From: an uncultured Oscillospiraceae bacterium
GTDB lineage: Bacteria; Bacillota; Clostridia; Oscillospirales; Oscillospiraceae
Direction: 5' to 3'
Length of the DNA: 64,000 nt
Assembly (NCBI GenBank): GCA_934630985.1
Contig: CAKTXO010000001.1
Location: 15,665-79,664 of the forward strand
Part shown: positions 24,001 through 26,359 of the stretch, piece by piece
Position numbering within the stretch: the stretch's first letter is position 1
Layout: each line of letters starts with the position of its first letter
Notes under the pieces: generated by a model
What the model saw: the letters and a program-made list of their open reading frames with translations, nothing else
Told to the model about the DNA's origin: nothing
Database searches by the model: none
Program-made: the position numbers and the translations under genes

Positions 24001-24571
24001 CCTCATTATCCGTGTACCCGGCGATGTCCATATTAACAGCAGGTTTGGCAGTATCTTTGTACGGAATATTTACAGCGTTGCCATGCTGGCCCCCATCCGT
24101 GGATTTGGAAACATCGTCAGCGACAGGGACTTCCGATTCATGCCCTACGGCTTTGCAAGACTTCGTCCCGAAACCCTGGCAGGGGAGACCCTCACACTGA
24201 AAGAGGTATGGGGTACCCGCAGCGTTACCATCACTGGACAGAGATTGGAAGAAATTCAAGGCGATGTCCTCTACATCTGGGCGTTGGAAGCCGACGGCAT
24301 CACCCTGACCCACAGTCTGCGACATCTGCACCTGAACCGGGCAACCATCCAGTCCATGACATCCCAGGGCTACAGATGGCTCCTGTTCCGTGTAGGAAAC
24401 AGCCTGGTCCTGATCCACCTGGAAGCACTGTCAGACGGGGACTACCTCATCACCCTGGATCCCGAAAACCAGGAGATCCCCCTCAGTGCCGAACTGAACG
24501 AGACCCCCCTGACGGTACCCTCCGAGGAAATCTTCAGCGCAGCCCTCACAGCCCCCTTAGACAGACCGTAA
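2..24571 (+). CDS. Giant repetitive adhesin-like protein, 5' end outside window
   Basis: The frame is open from the first bases (codon GTC at 2) to TAA at 24569-24571, giving 8,189 residues here; the true start and any signal peptide lie upstream. The composition is Gly/Ala/Val/Thr/Asn-rich with almost no Cys. Layout by nucleotide: a Pro/Glu linker at 230-350; InlB-like modules to about 1830; units of 60-90 residues of the type VGVGA..V..N..A.VG alternating with polar strands from about 1850 to 15400; helical inserts at 3170-4090 and 21270-21720; a second module set at 4420-5220; an Asn/Gln/Ala-rich linker at 5890-6130; a less repetitive part at 15500-19700; a ladder of GSIG motifs from 19.9 kb on; and a coiled coil at 22866-23292. 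This resembles filamentous haemagglutinin or LktA-type beta-helical adhesins. No LPXTG motif, SLH domain, beta-barrel or C-terminal membrane anchor is visible. Adhesion or export is inferred, not shown. Confidence 0.85.
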   Translation, partial: VITLNAGFALENSTTVPTDRTSTPQNQGSAASSQLAGALAVGVNINDNDASVTTTGTVTAGGTVTVKAEGSYASVVKADGSPVEKPEEPTPGPETGGQEIPETTPEQYLAEYTVYIKPSVGQALTLDETRSDAAKGLFVLKVASATAFPYTPNGVQFTYVDATGSSVTTAAAFDSATKTYKVDLSSLGIQRGSQVNIDFAAPAASGAAIEGEYLVNNTLVIDGTQNGTIRHLSGKPGSGVFAFAITPREGYQYDTQTPAWVRYTKQGAAGGANTQETVQLQSDQKGNYYLKLAQLDGLVAGTEIRIGASFAINEKAVTTEMQKDGTVDAAVGTVTVTDLPNTNLMQVGKEVTVTVTAADESYTSVDVTLRYRPAGALQDTVETITLNAGFTGTFKMPDADVMLIANFHAKQHTVAVELGSDSTAQNATASDIQASVNAGAVGDTVVISMTDTGSQAGRKIQNVVIKVTGTGFTGQLEATASQAGSYEFIIPATLNGKDLRSESVTFTALVTLADKAAQIAVADTYRNGSISVESSRADAGEEVVITAAPNDGYKVKNGSVKLELTSGTSTTILTAMKNAAGKYVAKLPATLAAGTVIAVKAEFTPGVSSLQPAPGSSAVSVGAAVGVNVAKHSNSAVVRNAIIRADGLELAADSSEVQAVVSAASGYSDASIGVGGAVTVLVGSAKTLALVENNADLTLGSGGLNISAAADTSFENEADGSAKGQGSSLGVGASIAVSVTGVDTLAWVEDGVAIKSLTPDGIGSVNIEANTVESSLVSARAGSAGGISVTPVLTLGVSGARTEARLGHHPIALRANKDISIRAESNLTRKMAADASAAGGSVGVGGSFVISVLNDSTVSRLNRSASGRNVSVTTFARNHLSAESNAGANGAASSDNAQSPAPEASSEEEAGDSDGESDRQAANALSGAQRLSGSVGTSNTAPASLGAAASRRTGAATTEGSIQVAAAFVLNIQSIHASAEITDDLTVEAIAQDGESGHLTVESLAQNTGKLRANGSASQGRIGVGVAVALNIVEYTNKALLGNSEIKASHLKVYAGIPEEEKKSSQETVDKNQVGWLEELVRKTVTEQVEEVVKALGLSDLLTPEQIGTVTGQIVDATLKALLEGTGLEQLAQNNPYDTLKENLTGLMAQFMAIPDSLKKLVNDLMGGDVQADTAAQTWQNIRGELVNYLKTDGWKSIAGILESRIVDVTKPLLEEVLKNKDTSGLTTQRFSQAIKTALVGENGILLGAADLVVQKLAEIINRGLQTVPGIDGPVLPQNIAGLRATNLHTVVTENLGHLAGNLSQELTRGLCDAEKLMAFVKGLNGTVVKEKVESALSAAGKALTNAALDTFTELLDVKLQATSREPGHSFTTEAISGASAQKVSVAGSVALAILKGETAAIVAASEENNPKVLAVTQDALIRALGNQYEKTVATAAENSKGEADANMGAGSNDPNAAAGSGTGETPTASQGVFKAYAGENGKVEFDAIPNATKETTENGITTKVESYLVTITPNTGYQTQDSLSLTYRDASGAAQTLALQYQKDDIYFDNQYGCYGLILQYVTTTQNGETTYSVNVILDKDLAGVTKKLDVSAESPVELRADFMGSLKVTVNGTNNADDFTTQKADGKYTNTYSIKNGTTLQGKVKLVEMDGSLSSITNKATLYGAARDRLAVIVKAENGFVLDTLKFVTGTKETPITVKDLSIVDAEGGTAYLFYMPDRDTDIQVTFRAASPSDSAQTPPVTNAAGKSVGVGAGFAMTSTTVEVVAGIGDNRVVRAGSLDVRSDAIRDTQTAGVAGTDPLATASQGKQQHTSKDVALDAAVALNITNDVIRSYIGKNTRITTAGDNNVQISVDGTEDYVNVQISASRTGTTATKSSAFAAGTSTAVGASAAINIVNARVENAMLGQIQSDGDVYIGTFTFNRDNSEALATAMGADMDRYLNKVAKGVESTETSANKLMAGDYFSNDTGSKPQNQTQQNANAALDQNANGGQTSANASLSSNALRTQNAQGADSSAASGTANNGVGQANSTGAQKLPNVNPTGAQKFQVAAAVGLNITNHKATTTVAGNVSGANVRIFNTNHGNFKTLGTGMAMSQARNANSIAAAVAISVDGNEAITLVSGDITAKKTEKSGTTLGDVQFESDLTQNMDGAYKGLLAAQALAGAVSGAGKVSIAGSLAIVVDNAKSKVIVAMLDGNGNDIATKSNNIRIEGGNIRIFASDKTKLAIRAGGVSLSKGSKAGVGAAFGLVYGNDQVTVQIGNYTDIRGESLEITANKLRVDRSDFESAIQAGTFITDTSKLTDEEKANAKTGFINLDKRGEDGSYTLDVNVSTSDALSLVNALNVFSSANYYVDAVAGSIMSSPASATGTSSASVAGSVAMIFFKNQVLAQLGRGVCVTLTGDKSQNPGMTLEAKDDANVRVLAGSLSAAPSKAGVGVTVGCVSNQDVVEASLGDDCVILVQKGGYNQTASGAFDVMVVTVAASASTGTAPANLSVGGTVNVIANNNTVSSLVGNNCSIEAQDTLTVTSQVDTDELLVTLSASGGNAKVAAGGTVAVIVDQAKALTQIGASTLTSTQGGMDITSRNRERLINVAASASAAMAAGGSASAAGVVGVLVSETEAKVLVASGARLTAQKDVNILASANSLLAEVALSVAVAPSATAVGGEVLVNVLNHKAIVELGSAAVESLGGNVTVHSSGEDTAVIVGVAVGASGTGNTVSGTIPVTVSTNAIETRVGAGSQITAFDSVDISADLQALYALAAGGISVGTTGVGATVGTLVLSNSVLTTVETGSRITAKTYDSGSNILQNRYNRRRGVNISANARETVVMAEVSAAAGTGNAITGTVATLVVSNKVKAEIGDAVTVTVGVEGDKDSEEGDLSVDASDDTFVVEFAGALSAAGSVGVGATVVVGVFDKNVKASVGNSGSVNASGTVSVTAENKSTLDLLAVAFGASGSTAVAGDVNALVFMNSTQASLGGNVTGANAIRVRANDDSKLLNIGIGVAASGAAAVTAVAVVTYFENKTLAQVLDKALLQAGNGGVEVIAVSREFVSGDAAGMSGGGTAGVGGTLDVVVLRFRTEALTGSNVTIRTTGDLTVRAEDNYGLAAAVVTLAASGTAAVGVNALVSVSFATVRAAIGVENTVEARNVTVRGSSQRDLLSVSASVAGSGVAAVGVNLSVVVAGALMSRDAHDSLYGTVENGGSTYTLYTFTPKGSGSVTLYEQGGSFYKAKTDSQGKEQRDSNNQLILEAFTVSEEDRKYLAPAAMNPETQVSGAFAAGNGQYLQGRDPSQKVGQSLQGDGQKLGTEDYGNYGQESTDTAPVKGDGKLYIKNSDGTYTAITDEEASTTYRNTQRYLYDTRNSTYVETDLTSANTFNDSTFAATGGTGYTVQKLPQLSDATSAIIGGNSLVTAAENIRVLASDNLNANMISGSIAVGGGGAGVGVGLTVSVLSSNVNALVDTGAVLSAGGNIEVKSWVGAKAQSVKTHSDRNNRVSNSGTNEQMDALGIPAQENSTIRLISVTAGGGFVGVGVSGAVLVVTSESNAILRGSVAKAANLYVESCMNFGDVLTVNTGISAGAVAVNVSIGATYFQGSSVAAIDGNGRIENISGTIRVLGSGTTNSQVAVAALAAGGVAVNAGIATAINLTKVRTYVGKNVTVSAPNALLVVSHDFTANAQGGILSISAGAVATGACVVVVVNKLDARAYVGFAPDETVIGESGSIQVRSITVTAEAAGKTEVLGAGIAGGAIAGNGIVAVGLGFITNIGAIRGVDITTGDLTVKAAIDGDVHVVSTGVTGGAVAVGATVDVAYIGSVNKAILDLTGAKVKVTGGVRVQAGSQDKPNDSYSRIIAVTGSAGSAAVGINLALAFNKAVNNAELLGLTGSMEAESLGVLAYGSAKAHTLVVNAALGGVTASATLAFAWVGSQQQARLDTAENLTVQKDVLVSSVLSAVSAEDLTAEQKKGSEDKSTTVRFTKVAESRIYTASAGMLTATGNGAVALSDGTSSAWASFGGKAGKVAVSNTAASTAYAGIENFSLGGVSVGVMMGYSFASGTFEAVLNAQKALTCEDITVTNTYTSLADTNVTPASGGVSATLTNIGLNTAVACATTTANTGISGTGTLDVHGNMAVTAQGTAQANANIVTPTASFSVVAVTANVAVAVNNVRQNTFVRDCSLNTVTGDVTLVSNLNKNSQMGAKARVGASTATSGSVSYANLTANACVANFNAVHTALVSGISGTIHGTLSVMANTASLADAGVYSGSAASYYSGTVTVVYAYAGGSSKADLYLEKNKKLRVGKLNLTNQYQTKATAESKQSDNGISVNMAAADLNVAYAEACSAACAGIEGDGSLSAEDGEGDSLIVLCQGTAAADAKILPANVSIAGVKLAANNVFSKVTAQHTAHIGSESTAPDVSSNGNISVISRFNESGDGATATVGSGNSSNVNVSLLGVTESLALAEMEAQAKAAIVNGTIRAKGNVDVQMLGRLIAKAEVYNGSTLGLYNATVMVVRANAKGSMEALLNAKTIEAATVNVKNDYYAQSEAETGFAGGLVAGIGSASSNVAYATTSSTAKAAFGAAAGGNITGSISLENLGHVSAKALGRSATVTVSGLNVAVNVINADLNAVQNTSFTYGGKLDIKGDVNIRSEILREGDFGKADAQTGSTAGASISLVGASANKATAATATQNTLTVRGVGENRMTLTGSFTARAKSVTESFAKAALPQSLGLASIGSMISDSSTRDVVSVTVTGACMEIDGTFKAESIGNTASTSEAHKAGGVGVVGATATTSDAKVGAASDKPQTVGLTVTGGSIQALEDIILRAYNTGKAQSIVKKGTEVSGIGITKTSLPTNSWYSTNVSVTGGAVLTAEGSITLTSEDTTEAKADATGTNIGFAINADYTKGENHITSNNTVTIGAKLQADDSLTVTADSKATMTAKTVADGGGFFTKGTLTAINELIRSCLITVAENSDLSANHGSLSICANAGENDVITTTAKITSGGVVALGEVQTNLTLKTTSKVDVHDVGSIQNRFGAVTIRANVSQNGVVTNSSADCSGLGVAPDVHNQATIELNSDVNIRNVKVIEGRYVYINAVLKKLDVYSYGYAKGSGLGANIDAMNDLTVSLTANTRVEGVTVIGHDGAVINATSEPDYLDANVHTDARVQLNAIGDAYAKSKVITREAATVTVQDLTYKGASIRIDNREITGDRILHEEHTGGFIHKHTSDQSKFQSSSSITVKNITLYLGDAAAGVFIDVSEKSGVRQVGIRNEEQIWMEAGSTLTFGNIANYLPGYAYLYGSVTGLTVYDQSMLPALTVTNSTNMDLIFKSMTYVNTGFVNPKVFIDGKRSSDYKLLHTQYAPEFTVTSSGTGGVRLMGLIPVYNGTATITWIGETGGALTAVSQVGSAAGAISPLWAHTLVVSGAALVGSSSEKFSPWIFSKNAAVGRVQVSALRDIYMSVTGLGIEWVKELPDDPQPTGQDIQVELSNIQSVEGNVYLSLEKGRKIYWVVGTTTVTIPVPETLDYVVGSQVNLANNYIIQGMDMLERYLTAYDPAEDLYLYQLPNGSLIYADKNGNIARIVENGITSNVGNYQFIYGPDGKVQQINLSGGISIDLLTGRLTVEEDASFEVLTQVVTRQWLETVGLFDGMTIRLTKNVGGKQIEWETRLVQAQGFASDGKQYYYVEGLYPRFENVLSSGNAENRTVYYLVERDGNAVKFYALSAVTDQRVDHKEKFNGDFLMIENGEVETHNGYYRDARTKGNALLAKNADYLDKVRIEANGTDFTFDNFLGTNLTVTVKRENGVLGYYVNGQKLSVSETVYGVTVTDPTSPLYHIFWNAAYVTQVQSQVEVTGTNITLDANFANNTFGITQIRHVTWRPHYAWTNRTFQAMQKSVVVQYYKLEEVSASISNESQYSGVRFTAPDPNDSQKTVYFYEFKDENGNTYYADGLDGNAKRVNVEQKEVKHQEALGYSKLLLDGKEVTYGTDTGVACFDNKQPDMVLNNVKYYRLGMMDEDGNIVYHPYKFQEPILENGQDTGKKEDVEYILYVAVSGDQVSIVKEKQRPDIAPEKGKDEGYWQDSANNRYEKGEPNQTSISVVQTKENGTKETVSVQGSFEAFTKDQSIPYYRKTTVENNTTVYTFYKQTGTDTNGTALYALCTDTPINWVLTGNVFLNYKPEGDSGSTTQPLTQRDGTNERYLLANKTEFDNWQKDKRLKLYYTDGKECQEYEILCKWEGIKRTYQLVYADGQQYGTVESGYTQEAQFKEWTETYHVATFTANSKSVRFDINSRENFIDPTRHSAEQNSQVLVLRFGSAGDTITFTGKIADIGLKTTHLPTNAVVNGSDAYQVTESMYLTKSGLIVNIKGDFASKFDGKVYTSTKLIAEELGKLAVSKNLTGVNENGETIYVDSQNHVYVMNHQGLFHCAETDHTMTEAETLGILYEVQPTQNSGPKITVLKGQNITLERLTDHIAHDINNISTTGNWRYDGTFYYSADGENGWTAIPEGNVQVKNGVITVSYFDSKAQRNVELRIYKGPAQDDLKEITFMEFATYDKDGNPVYVKAGSDGSVVMVGAPATQEISTVESGTDYTVKNITAGENVEIRVNDPNGSLFNGNDDPQAPCVVAKEKATIISAGGAGSIGTEDKPLNIQAKEVEFLNQDMEQVIVKDTYVYIDQGDTSLDGNIVVDGVIWKLETADGSVTAADKTLTVKNGGTASILTNKEPTATSSGNVELKTITVTGKDSTLQVQAPGAVKTEALTVTDGGTADIDAGTIHVTGNETVTGGSTVTKTAEGNITVDGNREVTGSTLTETSTNGSIAVGGDETVTGGSTVTKDAKGDITVGGDQRVTGSTLTETSSNGSIETKGNVTLADSEAHLTAHKDLTVEGNLAVTGGTLKAQAETGSVTLTKLRTWQTTTDFQAGADMRFDDWMSAESKNTVSVGGTFGIRTQGGTSFETYEQGYGNRAFVKYADTDNNTNALFSLSAGSVGTKDNWLVVDIPAELTMKLPKVGDLYVDVLELIVAQEQSMKPIWMTQDDLLLDGYCITTRDNPKVNEFPGRDPKTGKEGLVGDYLKNISTETAETTFKLPESADLAHRFTAGGRNLEDILDGVAVKSMIGAELDSKALAGILGDQKREELLQNLGMLNGLSQEQKQSLLNPNHAEAAMKAILQLGSGAVDAIYTALKTTNAEEQQKFLAQLLDIQTGGKTDKQPIENLDRLIGELLTDEEWEELFQKAIREHETPTSQDTGETEPRAFHGEIGISTGVTTLYNDGDIHLAVTGTSDLTAENIKSERGDVYLDVQSGSILAAGDGPHITGENIRLNASGSIGTQDKPIITEQVKEAPGVVVNVLPGTQKVHGEISLDAQGQKRFVWTMDVDLVYDWVRLDDLSAAKRLDANAQNGSIYVTEQTGNMGLGSLTAADHVSVQAPGILADTRTPEQKAAGTPNIQGTTGTLHSTDAQIGTEQAPITVKITDHLTASAEENVNLKSQEDLYVTADTQNGKLNIDGDQNLTVDNTAASANGSGDMPVGTVTAGGTAELRAVGDILGAEDRSLVSADQIILSAGGSIGSPEDPLRVDTASGNTGSGTLTATAKDRIDLEEITGDLTIDRVVSGTDTVLTAPGSMTDANGNATAEAADSQKKANDAKNLSDAAQAESSVRDQYASALEQTAAQKQTLAAQAQKKLDEAQKKLQDTLAADPQADVTDLQNQLENLRKLRDAHKAVADQARKNAEDQRALADAAAQKAQKLLDEAQKAQTDADKALENARNTPPSVQTGGDLTLNAGGSIGEEDNALDTQVGGKTNLKSGGNVNLSEQGDMHLGEVQNPENAELRLDSTGGITSDSVLGGSHLEANALGGSLDVQTDVDGISGTAAENITVNNAGDLEMGDLTANGLVNVKAGGHLTAGTVPEGTANITAGTLHLTAGTGSSIGQEEHHLVVDTDRVSAKGVEVYLDFLKDVIIDHIQGDRVDIDVNGGVGAGDGVPEHITAGTLELDALGDIGSEKRPLIIRVPGDVHINSRFGSIFVRNIYSVAMLAPIRGFGNIVSDRDFRFMPYGFARLRPETLAGETLTLKEVWGTRSVTITGQRLEEIQGDVLYIWALEADGITLTHSLRHLHLNRATIQSMTSQGYRWLLFRVGNSLVLIHLEALSDGDYLITLDPENQEIPLSAELNETPLTVPSEEIFSAALTAPLDRP
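3174..4090 (+). other. Helical insert within the giant protein
   Basis: About 300 residues rich in Leu, Glu, Lys and Ala interrupt the Gly/Ala beta-type repeats. The stretch has amphipathic helix patterns such as EELVRKTVTEQVEEVVKAL and no glycine-rich strand units. It may be a globular or stalk module looping out of the beta-helix. The boundaries are approximate. Confidence 0.5.
20312..20575 (+). repeat. Two tandem 132-bp (44-residue) repeats in the giant gene
   Basis: Two head-to-tail units begin at 20312 and 20444, each 44 codons. Both carry ETVTGGSTVTK followed by VTGSTLTETS and NGSI. The DNA is also closely similar, so the duplication is fairly recent compared with the other, diverged repeats in this protein. 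Each unit could make two or more beta-helix turns. Confidence 0.8.
22866..23292 (+). other. Predicted coiled-coil segment in the giant protein
   Basis: About 142 residues dominated by Ala, Lys, Gln, Glu and Asp with heptad-like spacing (for example AAQAQKKLDEAQKKLQD and KLLDEAQKAQTDADKAL). The segment lies between GSIG-type beta repeats and is a probable rigid helical spacer. Confidence 0.65.
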
Positions 24572-24599
24572 GGCTTCTCCTCGGCAACAACCAAGCAAA

Positions 24600-24638
24600 C
24601 TGCCCCAACCTCCTTGCGGAGGTTGGGGCAGAATATTT
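24600..24638 (+). terminator. Terminator after the giant gene
   Basis: A perfect 14-bp stem (24600-24613 with 24618-24631, loop TTGC) is followed by AATATTT. It lies 29 bp past the stop codon. The stem is very stable; the T tract is weak. Confidence 0.75.
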
Positions 24639-24714
24639 AGATGGGTTCGAATTACGGTGGAGGAAGAACGAATGTGTTCCCGAGTGACAGATTTCGATGG
24701 CTGACTTTGCGAAG
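24638..24714 (-). repeat. 77-bp direct repeat, copy 1 (KTR-type tail)
   Basis: Base-for-base identical by eye to 28763-28839. Read on the minus strand it encodes the tail containing QPSKSVTREH and SSSTVIRTH, fused here to the degenerate KTR frame. Both copies have the same orientation and flank the lipoprotein / two-component locus. Confidence 0.85.
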
Positions 24715-24891
24715 CAATATCAACCCGGACTTCGGTTTTGAATTTGGGGCAGTATAGTGGGAAGTTGTGAATTACCGTGTCTTTGTGTACTTTGGTTCGG
24801 GTCTTGCTTCCACAAGTGGGGAAGTGAACCCATTGTGCTGTCTCTTGTTGTATATTCATGTGTGGTTCCTCAGCGAATGCCAGGAGAAGAA

Positions 24892-26268
24892 TCAATATCC
24901 GAGCTGTCGGTTAACCACATTTCCGTCAATGGCATTCAGGGTCAGCATGGGTTGGGTGGTATAGCTCGCACCTTTTCTCATCGAATCAGAGGCACCATCC
25001 CCAAGCTCATACCAATTCCAGGTGCCCCAGAAGTCCCACACCGGAACAATGGTGCCCTGCAGGGAGCCTTTGTCACGAATGCGCATCAGTGTTAGGGAGA
25101 CTTTTGTGATTTCCACATCCATATGGGTATCGCAACCGTCGATACGGTCCAGATCAACCAAACTTGTTTCCTTTGGCCCGACGACAACGACAGGCAGCAT
25201 GGTGTCGGCAATGGATGCGATTTCGTCAAAGGACATCAGAGCGGTCTGTGGTTCCTTTACGATAGGCTCCGCACTAGGCGAGGACCATGTAAAGGATAGA
25301 ATTCCGTCTTTTCCGACCACAATTCGGATGTTCTCCTTCACCCAGGACACGGTATCCGGATTCGTTTCTTCGGAACAGCAGTAATCCCAATACTGGTAAA
25401 ACTCGTTTTCATGCTCCACATCTTCTTCACGAATGCTGGAGATAGGGATACCGTTTACGGTTGGGGTATAGTAAAGATACCAAGTGCCGTCGTTTTCCCA
25501 CCATGGCCGTACATCGTCCAGAGTCATATTGTCTAAGCCAAGCTCCTGCATCAGCGCGTTTGCCTGAGTAATGGCATCTTCTTTGGAAATGTCGCCCCAG
25601 TCTTCGTCGCCCCGATGATACTTATAGTCGTTCCGAATGATGCTCGCGCTCGTCCAAAATCCGCCTACTTCGTTTCGGATGTTTATGTCATATTTGACCC
25701 CATCTATGGTTGCAAAGCCGCTGACCTCAGTGGGTTCACCCGAATCAGAAAACCCGTGGACAATCGGTTTCTCCACCGGAGCTTTTTCGATTTCCGCAGT
25801 GTAGTAGGCATTCAGTTCCTTTCTGCGCTTTTCCAACTGCTCCGGAGAATTGGGCTTGTCCGGGTCCGATTGCCACTCCGGGGAGTTGATGTAGTCAAGA
25901 CACTCCTGAAGCTCCTGCTTTGTTTGAACGAAGCCGTAAAGCGGTTCTCCTTTCAGGAACACCCGCAGAAGGGTATCCACATCCTCCTGGGTAAACTCTC
26001 TGGGGGTCACGGTAGCTGTGGGAAGCACCACGCCCTGCTCTGCCACTACCTGGGCATCTGCGTGGATGGTAAGCTTGCCCTCCTGGGCCGTCCAGTCCCC
26101 GGTGAATTTCTCCGGGAAAGAATAGCTTTCCTGCTCTTGAGCGCTCTTTTCAATGAGCATTGCCTGATTGATACTGGTAGGCTCGGTCTGCTCCTGATTC
26201 TTGCCGCAGCCTGACAGCATAGCCAGAGCCAGGATACAGGTTGCGATACGCAATGTTTTCTTTTTCAT
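24892..26268 (-). CDS. Lipoprotein of a two-component locus
   Basis: A 458-residue exported lipoprotein: MKKK, a hydrophobic stretch and the lipobox LSGC with Cys21. The start is supported by AAAGGA upstream of ATG. The mature part is mixed alpha/beta with many Trp/Tyr and acidic residues, and no catalytic motif is recognised. It resembles the uncharacterised Firmicute lipoproteins annotated DUF6034, but that is a tentative recollection. It is the last gene after the kinase (86-bp gap) and has its own upstream GGTAA repeats, so it is probably a target, and possibly an accessory sensor, of the adjacent regulator. The bound ligand is unknown. Confidence 0.8.
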   Translation of the reverse strand: MKKKTLRIATCILALAMLSGCGKNQEQTEPTSINQAMLIEKSAQEQESYSFPEKFTGDWTAQEGKLTIHADAQVVAEQGVVLPTATVTPREFTQEDVDTLLRVFLKGEPLYGFVQTKQELQECLDYINSPEWQSDPDKPNSPEQLEKRRKELNAYYTAEIEKAPVEKPIVHGFSDSGEPTEVSGFATIDGVKYDINIRNEVGGFWTSASIIRNDYKYHRGDEDWGDISKEDAITQANALMQELGLDNMTLDDVRPWWENDGTWYLYYTPTVNGIPISSIREEDVEHENEFYQYWDYCCSEETNPDTVSWVKENIRIVVGKDGILSFTWSSPSAEPIVKEPQTALMSFDEIASIADTMLPVVVVGPKETSLVDLDRIDGCDTHMDVEITKVSLTLMRIRDKGSLQGTIVPVWDFWGTWNWYELGDGASDSMRKGASYTTQPMLTLNAIDGNVVNRQLGY

Positions 26269-26301
26269 TGTAACACATCCTTTCGTTTTCTTTGGGATGG
26301 T

Positions 26302-26359
26302 TCCAGAATACCATAGACGAGATCAAAAGAGTTTACCGCTCTTTTACCGTTTGATTACC
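26302..26359 (-). promoter_or_regulatory. Putative response-regulator site before the lipoprotein gene
   Basis: Three GGTAA boxes on the minus strand (plus-strand TTACC at 26333, 26344 and 26355) are spaced exactly 11 bp apart, one DNA turn, as in PhoB/OmpR-type operators. The outermost overlaps the kinase stop codon. A TATGGT -10-like box follows the last one by 17 bp (near 26302-26315), and the boxes may stand in for a -35. Confidence 0.6.

Larger units (their letters stand above)
24557..24859 (-). pseudogene. Degenerate cysteine-rich KTR-type small protein
   Basis: A 100-codon minus-strand frame begins at ATG 24859 with a GAGGAA ribosome site six bases upstream. The residues CGSKTR, KDT and NFPLYCPK match the cysteine-rich KTR family of about 55-60 residues, usually carried by Tn916-like and other conjugative elements of Firmicutes. 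The family normally has two Cys pairs (CP.CG and CPKC). Here one Cys of each pair reads as Phe (FPTCG, CPKFK), so zinc binding is probably lost. The tail then runs through a 77-bp repeat and the giant-gene terminator into the end of the giant coding frame, so the normal stop also seems lost. Family assignment is from memory of the motif; the decayed state is inferred. Confidence 0.5.

Noticed and set aside
18821-24418. A 1,865-codon open frame on the minus strand opposite the giant gene (also 1,567 codons at 14096-18799)
   Set aside because: It mirrors the codon bias of the plus-strand gene, has no ribosome site or domain, and its composition (His/Gly/Gln/Val runs) is that of a shadow frame.
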